Origin: Propionivibrio sp.
Lineage (GTDB): Bacteria > Pseudomonadota > Gammaproteobacteria > Burkholderiales > Rhodocyclaceae
Length of the DNA: 59,582 nt
Direction of reading: 5' to 3'
NCBI GenBank assembly: GCA_029975435.1
Contig: JARKPC010000212.1
Span: 1 to 59,582 of the forward strand
Below are positions 1 through 6,225 of this stretch, piece by piece (position 1 is the first letter of the stretch; every line of letters begins with the position of its first letter). Both the position numbers and the translations under genes were made by a program. The notes below the pieces were generated by a model. The model was given only the letters and a program-made list of their open reading frames with translations. It had not been told where the DNA came from and did not search any database.

Positions 1-158
1 CAGCGGCCGACGCGGACGAAGGGCAGGTTCGGGCGGCCCTTGACGCGCCAGGTGGCCAGCGTTGCCGGTTGAATCTTGAGTAGGTGTGCCGCTTCGTCCT
101 CGGTGAGGAGAACGGGGTCCGCTACCGTGGGGGTGCGGCGAACTTGGTGGGTGCCCAT
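1..158 (-). CDS. helix-turn-helix (excisionase/AlpA-like) DNA-binding protein, 3' part cut by window edge
   Basis: The 52 visible residues begin MGTHQVRRTP. They then show the HTH_17/MerR-like pattern of small phage and island excisionases: LLTEDEAAHLLKIQPATL followed by a TWR.KGR..LPFVRVGR wing. The stop lies outside the window. Proteins of this kind bind DNA near att sites or act as small transcription regulators of integrated elements. Its place next to unknown genes and a defence operon fits an integrated element, and an integrase may lie just beyond the edge (inference). Confidence 0.7.
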   Translation of the reverse strand, partial: MGTHQVRRTPTVADPVLLTEDEAAHLLKIQPATLATWRVKGRPNLPFVRVGR

Positions 159-170
159 CTGTCTGCGCTG

Positions 171-207
171 CCTTTCATCGTGTGACGCCGATCAGCGTCG
201 ATGAAGG
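171..207. other. imperfect inverted repeat between two leftward genes
   Basis: CCTT-CAT at the left pairs with ATG-AAGG at the right around an inner GACGC/GCGTC stem with loop CGATCA. It lies in the short gap between the unknown gene and the HTH gene. It could be a weak terminator, an RNA processing hairpin or a binding site. No U-tract follows it on either strand. Confidence 0.4.
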
Positions 208-239
208 TCAGCCTACAGAGGGCGTTCGGATGGATAGCG

Positions 240-1202
240 CTAAACGTCCGGAAGCTGTTGCAGCTTGCGTTTCAGGGTATCTATGGCGATGGATGTTTCC
301 CTGTTTTTGGAGAGATCGGAGTATTCCAGGCGATCATTGACGATATCCCTGAAGATGATGCCTTCAAATTCATCGTCATACGCACCATCCAAATACGCAA
401 TCACAGCGGCGTACTCACTGCTGCCGGCTTCTTTAACCACGGCCATGAGCGCTCGGGTCAACCGATTAACCGCACCCCGCTTGCGCCCCTGGCGATAAGG
501 AACCATTTCTGCCCTGGCAGCGCGCGCCTTGCGTTCCAGGGTGGCAATCTGCGCTTCTGCTTGCTTGATGACTGACGAATCCGGCGCAGTGGCAGCAAAG
601 CTGGCCATGAGCAGGAAACGCTCGGCGGTGCCGACCTGCTGTGCGGCGTAGTGCCAGTGCCAGCGTTCCCATCCGGCGATGTCACCACGCAGTTCGACGA
701 TCTCGTCCTCGTCGTCGTGGCCGACGCCGGCCTGCACCATTTCCTGCTCGATGCCAGCGGCGATCTCGCAATAGGCTTCTGCCGCGATGCGTGCCTCGTG
801 CATGGCCATGATCGCGTAGATCTGTGCGTCGGTCAGGGTGGGTGACGTGGCGGGAATGAAGGTCGTCCAGAGGCTGCGGGCGGCCTGGGCATAGCTATCG
901 TAGCGTTCGACGTGCTGGTGGATGGCAGGGTTGGATCGGGCGATGCCGGTGCAGGCTTTGATTGCCCAGTCCGGACAGTCGGTGGCAAGGGGCTCGAGGA
1001 GGTGACGCCCATCTTTCAGCACGTCATCGAGGCGGTCGATCTCGAGGCTGATCTGCGGCCACAGCCAGCAGTGCTGGTGCTGGATGCGTAGGTCGTTGAG
1101 ATCGTCGGTCAGTGCGTTGAACGGGCCGGCGGCAGGCACGGCAGTCTCTGACCCATCGTCTGGGCCATCGGTCTGTTCATCGGATGCCGGTGGTGTCGCC
1201 AT
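240..1202 (-). CDS. hypothetical protein (about 320 aa)
   Basis: I do not recognise a family. From the chosen ATG the protein starts MATPPASDEQTDG, with a low-complexity acidic N-terminus. A long, mostly helical body follows, rich in Ala, Glu, Trp and His, with an acidic patch HDDEDE and a basic segment RQGRKRG near residue 240. No signal peptide or membrane segment is visible. The frame stays open further upstream to an ATG at 1337, but that extension crosses the ordered TGCGAA repeat array and reads as Cys/His-rich low-complexity sequence. I therefore prefer 1202, which has a GAGAA stretch just upstream. The gene is probably island cargo with no assignable function. Confidence 0.6.
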   Translation of the reverse strand: MATPPASDEQTDGPDDGSETAVPAAGPFNALTDDLNDLRIQHQHCWLWPQISLEIDRLDDVLKDGRHLLEPLATDCPDWAIKACTGIARSNPAIHQHVERYDSYAQAARSLWTTFIPATSPTLTDAQIYAIMAMHEARIAAEAYCEIAAGIEQEMVQAGVGHDDEDEIVELRGDIAGWERWHWHYAAQQVGTAERFLLMASFAATAPDSSVIKQAEAQIATLERKARAARAEMVPYRQGRKRGAVNRLTRALMAVVKEAGSSEYAAVIAYLDGAYDDEFEGIIFRDIVNDRLEYSDLSKNRETSIAIDTLKRKLQQLPDV

Positions 1203-1221
1203 GCGTTCTCGTTGTTGTGCC

Positions 1222-1388
1222 TGCGAATCGTGCGAATGCCGCGAAACGCCTTGTACCGTGAGGCTTTGCGCCTGTGCGCAGCGGTGCGAAACGTGCGCAT
1301 GGCTCACGGATTCGCATCGGTCGCAATCGATGCGCAAGCCGGAAATCTAGTCGCCGAGTCTGCTTTCGCGGAATTCGCAGGTTTCGCA
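1222..1388. repeat. inverted array of 9-bp TGCGAA/CGCGAA units
   Basis: Three GCGAA pentamers start at 1223, 1232 and 1241, exactly 9 bp apart. Three TTCGC pentamers start at 1365, 1374 and 1383, again exactly 9 bp apart. Read outward-in, both clusters have the order TGCGAA-N3, TGCGAA-N3, CGCGAA-N3, so together they form a 27-bp inverted repeat about 22/27 identical with arms about 113 bp apart. Single inward copies sit between them at 1286 (GCGAA) and 1311 (TTCGC). The array lies directly upstream of the leftward unknown gene. Possible roles are an operator, recombinase arm sites or replication iterons. The sequence alone does not decide. Confidence 0.6.
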
Positions 1389-1470
1389 TGGGTCATTTTA
1401 CGGGAGGGGTCCTTCCTGGCCAAAATCCGATACGGGGGGCGGGAGCGCGGCATTGCGCTACCGTCAGGGC

Positions 1471-1502
1471 GCAAACCGAGGTTTGCAGGGTTTGTGGTTT
1501 GC
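1471..1502. promoter_or_regulatory. palindrome GCAAACC-GA-GGTTTGC with a third half-site
   Basis: A perfect 16-bp palindrome (GCAAACC at 1471, GGTTTGC at 1480) is followed by another GGTTTGC at 1496, 16 bp after the previous copy. It lies in the spacer between the array of TGCGAA units and the terminator of the DUF3489 gene, with no gene of its own. It resembles a dimer-binding operator. The function is unknown. Confidence 0.4.
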
Positions 1503-1642
1503 ACTCCGGCCAAGGGTGTGCGTTGAATCCACCCCCTTGAAACCGGAAAACGGTCACCCCTATTTCAGCCAGTGCTGGCAAGGGTTTCTGGCGATTTCAG
1601 GGCCGAAAAATGGCAAATCGGCCACCGTGATATTTGGCCGAA

Positions 1643-1672
1643 GAAAAGGGCCTGCGGTGAACGCAGACCCTT
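1643..1672 (-). terminator. rho-independent terminator of the DUF3489 gene
   Basis: On the minus strand a stem GGGtCTGCG / CGCAGgCCC with loop TTCAC is followed by TTTTCTT. It lies 13 bp past the stop codon of the DUF3489 gene, as expected for its transcript end. Confidence 0.75.
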
Positions 1673-1685
1673 GGGCGGTTTGCAG

Positions 1686-2177
1686 TCAGGCGATGCGGTA
1701 AGTGCGCTGTCCGTTCGTATCCTTCTTGGTAACCACCTCGTAACCGAGGCGCTTCCTGACCATGCCGGAGATTGCACCGCGAACGGTGTGGGTCTGCCAC
1801 CCGGTGCGGGCCATCAACTGGGCAATGGTTGCACCGCCAGGATGTCGCATTGCGTCAATGATTGCGGCCAGCTTGGTGCCGGAGCGGATGGTGGGTGCGG
1901 TGGCCTCGCGTTTCGTGAGGGCATCGGGGGAGTCCATTTGCTGGACACCCTTCGGAACGGGGCGAAGTTTGCCGACGGCGGCGTAGCCGGTATCGGTGAG
2001 CCGGTGGCCGCCTTCAGATTCTGTGATGAGCCCTCGGACGAGCAGGCCCTCGATGACCTTGGTGCGGGCGCCACCGCGCAAGGTGGACGGCAGGGGTTCG
2101 ATATTGCGGTCCGGTCGGCTCGCGGCAGCCTTTAGGACGGCGGTCTGGGTGTCGGTAAGTTTGGCTTGGACAGTCAT
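1686..2177 (-). CDS. DUF3489 domain-containing protein
   Basis: A 163-residue protein. The C-terminal half (TKLAAIIDAMRHPGGATIAQLMARTGWQTHTVRGAISG, then a GYEV..KKDTNGQRTYRI end) matches the winged-helix-like DUF3489 fold common in phage and island genes. The N-terminal half (LTDTQTAVLKAAASRPD) also looks like a wHTH. The start MTVQAKLT is chosen because GGAGA stands 5 bases before the ATG; an open frame extends upstream but overlaps the preceding small gene. It is a probable DNA-binding accessory protein in tandem with a 66-residue gene. Its precise role is unknown. Confidence 0.8.
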   Translation of the reverse strand: MTVQAKLTDTQTAVLKAAASRPDRNIEPLPSTLRGGARTKVIEGLLVRGLITESEGGHRLTDTGYAAVGKLRPVPKGVQQMDSPDALTKREATAPTIRSGTKLAAIIDAMRHPGGATIAQLMARTGWQTHTVRGAISGMVRKRLGYEVVTKKDTNGQRTYRIA

Positions 2178-2205
2178 GGTGATCTCCGGTGATTGGTGGG
2201 CGTCG

Positions 2206-2406
2206 TCATTCATCGCCGCCGAAAATCGCCAGCAACTTGTCCAGCCCAGCCTCCACCCGCCCGAGATCGCCGACGTGGCCCCAATGGATGGCATCGGGGT
2301 CGTGACCGAAGTGGTCGTCGGCGAGTTGCTGCAGCCGCTCCAACTTGGCGTGAATGGCGGCGGTGCGAGCGAGGTAGGCATCGAGGGCGGTTGGCTTGGC
2401 GTTCAT
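2206..2406 (-). CDS. small hypothetical protein (66 aa) upstream of DUF3489 gene
   Basis: Starts MNAKPTALDAYLARTAAIHAKLERLQQL and ends LDKLLAIFGGDE, a compact helical, amphipathic protein. GGAGC precedes the ATG by a normal distance. The following DUF3489 gene starts 28 bp after its stop, so the two are probably one leftward transcript. No catalytic motif is visible. The reading matches small genes I recall beside DUF3489 in mobile elements (recollection, not a search). Confidence 0.6.
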   Translation of the reverse strand: MNAKPTALDAYLARTAAIHAKLERLQQLADDHFGHDPDAIHWGHVGDLGRVEAGLDKLLAIFGGDE

Positions 2407-2560
2407 CGTGGGCTCCAGGTGGTGATTGACGACGCCACCATGAACGCGCTGTTCGATCAGGAAGCCAAGCTAATTCACTGAAATTAATAGAATAGATTGA
2501 TGTGCGGGCAAGCCGATCAAGGATTTCGCCAGCATCAAAAATAGATTATATGCAAAAACA

Positions 2561-2628
2561 CGATTACGACAAGTTGACAAACATAATCGCCGCACCTATG
2601 ATGCCAAACATCATGATCGTCGTAATCG
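2561..2628 (+). promoter_or_regulatory. sigma70-type promoter of the R-M operon framed by 10-bp inverted operator arms
   Basis: TTGACA (2574-2579) and TATGAT (2597-2602) are spaced by exactly 17 bp, close to consensus. The promoter core is bracketed by CGATTACGAC (2561-2570) and its perfect reverse complement GTCGTAATCG (2619-2628), with centres 58 bp apart. A second small inverted repeat ATGATG-N5-CATCAT overlaps the -10 box and start region (2598-2614). The layout suggests repression by a dimer or tetramer bridging both arms. No regulator is evident in the operon itself except RhuM or the divergent DUF3489 protein as candidates (inference). Confidence 0.75.
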
Positions 2629-2640
2629 AGTTTTTTCAAA

Positions 2641-3207
2641 ATGAAGCTTGGTGACATTGCAGATGTCCGAATGGGGTATCCGTTCCGGTCGCGCCTTGAG
2701 CACGATCCGGCGGGGGATGTTGTGGTGATTCAGATGAAGGACATCGACGACACCAACCTCCTGCACATCGAGAACGCAATCAAAGTATCGCTGCCGGAAG
2801 GTAAGGGGCATCACCTGATCCACGAGGGAGATTTGGTTTTTCGCTCTCGCGGGCGCAGCAATTCAGTCGCGCTGGTTGCGGCAGATATTGGCGAGGCGGT
2901 ACTGGCGGCGCCGATGCTGCTGCTCCGCCCGCACAGCGTCCTGCCAGCCTATCTGCATTGGTTCATTAACTTCCCGGCGACGCAAGCAGGCCTGGCCGCA
3001 CTCGCGGAAGGTACTTCCGTGCGGATGATCAGCATAGATGCGATCAAGGATCTGGATGTGCCGTTGCCCAGCATGGCTCGGCAACGCAGGATTGTGGAGA
3101 TGGCATCCCTTGCGCAGCGAGAACAATTGCTGATGGCGGACATTGCCGCACAGCGGAAACGACTGACCGAAGGGGTTTTGATGCGGTACGCAAAGAATAC
3201 CCGGTGA
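2641..3207 (+). CDS. Type I restriction specificity (HsdS)-like protein with a single target recognition domain
   Basis: 188 residues, about half the length of a normal HsdS. It begins MKLGDIADVRMGYPFRSR, the usual start of a target recognition domain. Typical TRD phrases follow (VVVIQMKDID, HEGDLVFRSRG, LLLRPHSVLPAYLHWFI, SIDAIKDLDVPLPS). It ends in the R.IVEMASLAQREQLLMADIAAQRKRLTEGVL helix that forms the conserved spacer coiled coil. Half-S proteins can act as dimers, each supplying one half of a bipartite site. It is the first gene after the operator-flanked promoter, while a full two-TRD hsdS lies further down the same operon, so it may give a second specificity or a decoy. No strong ribosome site is seen. 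Confidence 0.85.
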   Translation: MKLGDIADVRMGYPFRSRLEHDPAGDVVVIQMKDIDDTNLLHIENAIKVSLPEGKGHHLIHEGDLVFRSRGRSNSVALVAADIGEAVLAAPMLLLRPHSVLPAYLHWFINFPATQAGLAALAEGTSVRMISIDAIKDLDVPLPSMARQRRIVEMASLAQREQLLMADIAAQRKRLTEGVLMRYAKNTR

Positions 3208-3216
3208 AAACCGGGT
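3199..3216 (+). other. GAAA-tetraloop hairpin over the stop codon of the half-S gene
   Basis: ACCCGGT-GAAA-ACCGGGT, a perfect 7-bp stem with a GNRA loop, contains the TGA stop (3205-3207). There is no U-tract, so it is an RNA stability or processing element rather than a terminator. Confidence 0.55.
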
Positions 3217-3221
3217 GGGTT

Positions 3222-3253
3222 GGCGGCAGGGGTGGTGACACACCTCTGCCGCC
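3222..3253 (+). other. 13-bp intercistronic hairpin
   Basis: GGCGGCAGGGGTG pairs with CACCTCTGCCGCC around GTGACA, with a single G-U pair. It directly follows the tetraloop hairpin above and precedes the GIY-YIG-like gene. No U-tract is present, which argues for transcript processing or protection between genes. Confidence 0.6.
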
Positions 3254-3295
3254 GGTTTCATAAGCAGTGGCACTACCTACGAAAGGAAGCTCATT

Positions 3296-3598
3296 ATGGC
3301 AATTCAGATCGGCAAACACAACTTTGATGGGCCGCATAGCAATACCGGCGCTATCCACGCCAAGTCTGGCGTGTATGTGATTCTCGGCAAGACCGGCGGC
3401 ACCCAGTGGTCCGTGGTCGATGTCGGCGAATCGGCAAGCGTGCGGGAACGCCTCGACAATCATGACCGCCAGCCTTGCTGGCAGCGTCGCGGGCATCGCG
3501 AGTTGGCGGCGGCGGTGCTTTACGTACCTGAACAGCAGCGGATGTTGGTCGAGCGCGAACTTCGTGCCAGCTTCAATCCGCCCTGCGGCGATCGGTAA
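3296..3598 (+). CDS. GIY-YIG-like small protein in the R-M operon
   Basis: 100 residues. GVYVI (about 26-30) followed by VVDVGES (about 40-46), then VRERLDNH and a C-terminal VERELRASFNPPCG, reproduce the order of the GIY-YIG fold: the two short strands, an Arg on the first helix, and the metal-binding Glu followed by the F.P..(N/G) end. The canonical Tyr of YIG is replaced (VDVG), so activity is uncertain. AAGGAAG precedes the ATG. It lies between the half-S gene and hsdM, each junction marked by a stable hairpin. It could be an extra nuclease of the defence island or an inactive relative that binds DNA. Confidence 0.6.
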   Translation: MAIQIGKHNFDGPHSNTGAIHAKSGVYVILGKTGGTQWSVVDVGESASVRERLDNHDRQPCWQRRGHRELAAAVLYVPEQQRMLVERELRASFNPPCGDR

Positions 3599-3604
3599 TA
3601 CCCA

Positions 3605-3624
3605 CCCGGGGCTTCGGCCCCGGG
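3605..3624 (+). other. UUCG-tetraloop hairpin before hsdM
   Basis: CCCGGGGC-TTCG-GCCCCGGG, an 8-bp all-GC stem with the ultra-stable UUCG loop, lies in the 51-bp gap between the GIY-YIG-like gene and hsdM. No U-tract follows, so transcription probably continues. It likely blocks exonucleases or sets the ratio of HsdM and HsdR over the upstream proteins (inference). Confidence 0.6.
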
Positions 3625-3649
3625 CACCAACAAGATCAAGGAAAACACG

Positions 3650-5206
3650 ATGACCGACCAGATTACACAACAAGACGTCAACAGCACCGCCTGGGCTGCC
3701 TGCGATACCTTCCGGGGCGTTGTCGACCCGGCCCAGTACAAGGACTACATCCTGGTAATGTTGTTCCTCAAGTACATCAGCGACCTCTGGGCCGATCACT
3801 ATGCCGAGTACCAGCGTGAGTACGGCGACAACGAGGAACGCATCCGCCGCAAGCTGGAGCGCGAGCGCTTCCTGCTCCCCTATGTCGAATTCAAGGATGA
3901 GGCGGGCAATATCACCGCTCGCTTCCTCGCCGACTTCAATGCCATTTACGACCGGCGCAAGGAAGCCAATCTCGGCGAACTGATCAACATTGTGCTCGAC
4001 CACATCGAGGAGGCCAACAAGGCCAAGCTCGAAGGTGTGTTCCGCAACATCGACTTCAATTCAGAAGCCAATCTCGGCAAGACAAAGGATCGCAACCGTC
4101 GCTTGGAGAATCTGCTCAACGACTTCGCCAAGCTCGACCTGCGTCCGTCACGCGTCTCCGAGGACGTGATCGGCAACACCTACATCTACCTGATCGAGCG
4201 CTTTGCTTCCGATGCCGGCAAGAAGGCGGGCGAGTTCTACACGCCCAAGCAGGTCTCCCGCCTCCTGGCGCAACTGGCCGCGCCGAAATCCGGCGACCGT
4301 ATCTGCGACCCGACCTGCGGCTCCGGCGGTCTGCTGATCGAGGCCGCCGCACTGGTGGAGCAGGCCGGCAGCCGCGACTTCGCCCTCTTCGGCCAGGAGG
4401 TCAATGGCAGTACCTGGGCGCTGGCGCGCATGAACATGTTCCTGCATGGCAAGGACTCTGCCCGCATCGAATGGGGCGACACCCTCAACAGCCCGGCGCT
4501 GGTCGAGAACGACCGCCTGATGCGCTTCAACGTCGTCGTCGCCAACCCACCCTTCAGCCTCGACAAATGGGGCGGCAAGGAAGTCGAGGCTGACCGCTAC
4601 AGCCGCTTCTGGCGCGGCATGCCGCCCAAGTCCAAGGGCGATTACGCCTTCATCTCCCACATGGTCGAGGTTGCTTTGCCGCAGGAAGGGCGCGTCGCCG
4701 TCGTCGTGCCCCATGGCGTGCTGTTCCGGGGCGGTGCAGAGGGCCGCATCCGCCGCTCGATGATCGAGGAAAACCTGCTCGATGCCGTCATCGGCCTGCC
4801 CGGCAACCTCTTCCCCACCACTTCGATCCCGGTCGCTATCCTGGTCTTCGACCGGGCGCGGGAAAAAGGTGGCGCCCGTGAGGCCTGCAAGGATGTGCTG
4901 TTCATCGACGCCAGCCGCGAATACCAATCCGGCAAGAACCAGAACGCCCTGCTTGAAGATCACATGGCCAAAATTCTCGGCACCTTCCAGGCGCGCCAGG
5001 CCGTCGACAAGTATGCCTACGTGGCAACGCTGGCCGAAATCGCCGAGAACGACTTCAACCTCAACATCCCCCGCTACGTCGACACCTTCGAGGAGGAACA
5101 GGAAATCGACGTCGCCGCCGTCGAGCAGGAAATCGAGCGACTGGAAGGCGAACTGGCCGAGGTTCGGGCCAAGATGAAGCAATACCTGAAGGAGTTGGGA
5201 GTATGA
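3650..5206 (+). CDS. hsdM: Type I restriction-modification DNA methyltransferase subunit HsdM
   Basis: 518 residues, normal for the family. An HsdM N-terminal helical domain (about 1-160) is followed by the N6-adenine methyltransferase domain. This carries EFYTPKQVSRLLA (about 195), the SAM-binding DPTCGSGG (220-227) and catalytic NPPF (299-302). The C-terminus is a charged helix (EQEIERLEGELAEVRAKMKQYLKELG) that contacts HsdS. It methylates adenine at the site set by HsdS and, with HsdR, forms the restriction complex. AAGGAAA precedes the start. Its stop overlaps rhuM by 4 bases, so the two are translationally coupled. Confidence 0.97.
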   Translation: MTDQITQQDVNSTAWAACDTFRGVVDPAQYKDYILVMLFLKYISDLWADHYAEYQREYGDNEERIRRKLERERFLLPYVEFKDEAGNITARFLADFNAIYDRRKEANLGELINIVLDHIEEANKAKLEGVFRNIDFNSEANLGKTKDRNRRLENLLNDFAKLDLRPSRVSEDVIGNTYIYLIERFASDAGKKAGEFYTPKQVSRLLAQLAAPKSGDRICDPTCGSGGLLIEAAALVEQAGSRDFALFGQEVNGSTWALARMNMFLHGKDSARIEWGDTLNSPALVENDRLMRFNVVVANPPFSLDKWGGKEVEADRYSRFWRGMPPKSKGDYAFISHMVEVALPQEGRVAVVVPHGVLFRGGAEGRIRRSMIEENLLDAVIGLPGNLFPTTSIPVAILVFDRAREKGGAREACKDVLFIDASREYQSGKNQNALLEDHMAKILGTFQARQAVDKYAYVATLAEIAENDFNLNIPRYVDTFEEEQEIDVAAVEQEIERLEGELAEVRAKMKQYLKELGV

Positions 5207-6225
5207 CTTCCGGCGAACTCATCCTCTATACCGCCGAAGACGGCAGCGTCGCCGTCCAACTGCGCGCCGAGGGCGGCACCGTCTGGCTGACGCAGGCCGA
5301 GATTGCCAGCCTGTTCGACACCTCGCCGCAGAACATTACCCAGCACACCAAGGCAATTTATGCCGAGGGCGAACTGACCGAGGGGGCAACTTGTAAGGAA
5401 CTCTTACAAGTTCGCCAGGAGGGCGGACGGGCAGTCAATCGCTCCCTCAAGCACTACAACCTCGACATGATCCTGGCCGTGGGCTACCGGGTGCGCTCGC
5501 TGCGGGGCACGCAATTCCGGCAATGGGCCACCACCCATCTGCGGGAGTATCTGGTCAAGGGGTTTGTCCTTGACGATGCCCGCCTCAAGGAACCCGGCGG
5601 CTGGGACTACTTCGACGAGTTGCTGGCCCGCATCCGGGACATCCGTGCCTCGGAGAAGCGCTTTTACCAGAAGATTCGCGACATCTATGCCACCGCCGCA
5701 GACTACGACAGCAAGTCAGAAGCGGCCCAACTGTTCTTCAAGAAGGTGCAGAACAAGATGCTTTGGGCGGTGACCGGCCACACCGCTGCCGAGATCGTGG
5801 TCGAGCGTTCCGACCCGGCGCTACCCAACATGGGGCTGACCACCTGGCAAGGCGGTCGGGTGCGCAAACAGGACGTCACCATCGCCAAGAACTACCTCAA
5901 CCACGAGGAGATCGAGGCCCTCGACCGCATTGTCGTCATGTACCTCGACTACGCCGAGGATCAGGCCGCGCGCCGCAAGACCGTCACCATGCAGGAATGG
6001 GCGGACAAGCTGGACGCGTTCCTTTCCTTCAATGAACGCGACGTGCTGACACACGCCGGCAAGCTTCGGGCCGATGTGGCCGAGCGACTGGCGCTGGAGC
6101 GATATGAGTCCTTCGATGCGGCGCGGCGAGAAACGGCCAGACTGGCGGCTGACGCGGAGGATGTCGCGGCGCTGGAGCAGGTGGAGCGCAAGCTGGAGGA
6201 CAAGGGGCGGGGGAAGAAGAAATGA
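5203..6225 (+). CDS. rhuM: RhuM family protein
   Basis: 340 residues. GELILYTAEDG.VAVQLRAE.GTVWLTQAEIASLFDTSPQNITQHTKAIYAEGEL at the N-terminus and RSLKHYNLDMILAVGYRVRSLRGTQFRQWAT (about 85-115) are the signatures of the RhuM/virulence RhuM family. This family has a winged-helix-like N-terminal part and is often encoded inside Type I R-M operons. A C-terminal half with a Fic-like look (LDRIVVMYLDYAEDQA) follows. The biochemical role is not established; a DNA-binding regulator or effector fits. ATGA overlaps join it to both hsdM and hsdS. A perfect DNA inverted repeat lies inside it at 5388-5412. Confidence 0.9.
   Translation: MTSGELILYTAEDGSVAVQLRAEGGTVWLTQAEIASLFDTSPQNITQHTKAIYAEGELTEGATCKELLQVRQEGGRAVNRSLKHYNLDMILAVGYRVRSLRGTQFRQWATTHLREYLVKGFVLDDARLKEPGGWDYFDELLARIRDIRASEKRFYQKIRDIYATAADYDSKSEAAQLFFKKVQNKMLWAVTGHTAAEIVVERSDPALPNMGLTTWQGGRVRKQDVTIAKNYLNHEEIEALDRIVVMYLDYAEDQAARRKTVTMQEWADKLDAFLSFNERDVLTHAGKLRADVAERLALERYESFDAARRETARLAADAEDVAALEQVERKLEDKGRGKKK
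5388..5412. other. perfect 10-bp inverted repeat inside rhuM
   Basis: AACTTGTAAG-GAACT-CTTACAAGTT lies within the coding sequence. It uses codons unusual for this GC-rich window (ACT, TGT, TTA, GTT) while the encoded residues (ATCKELLQV) look conserved for the family. It could be an internal operator, an RNA hairpin or chance. Confidence 0.4.
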
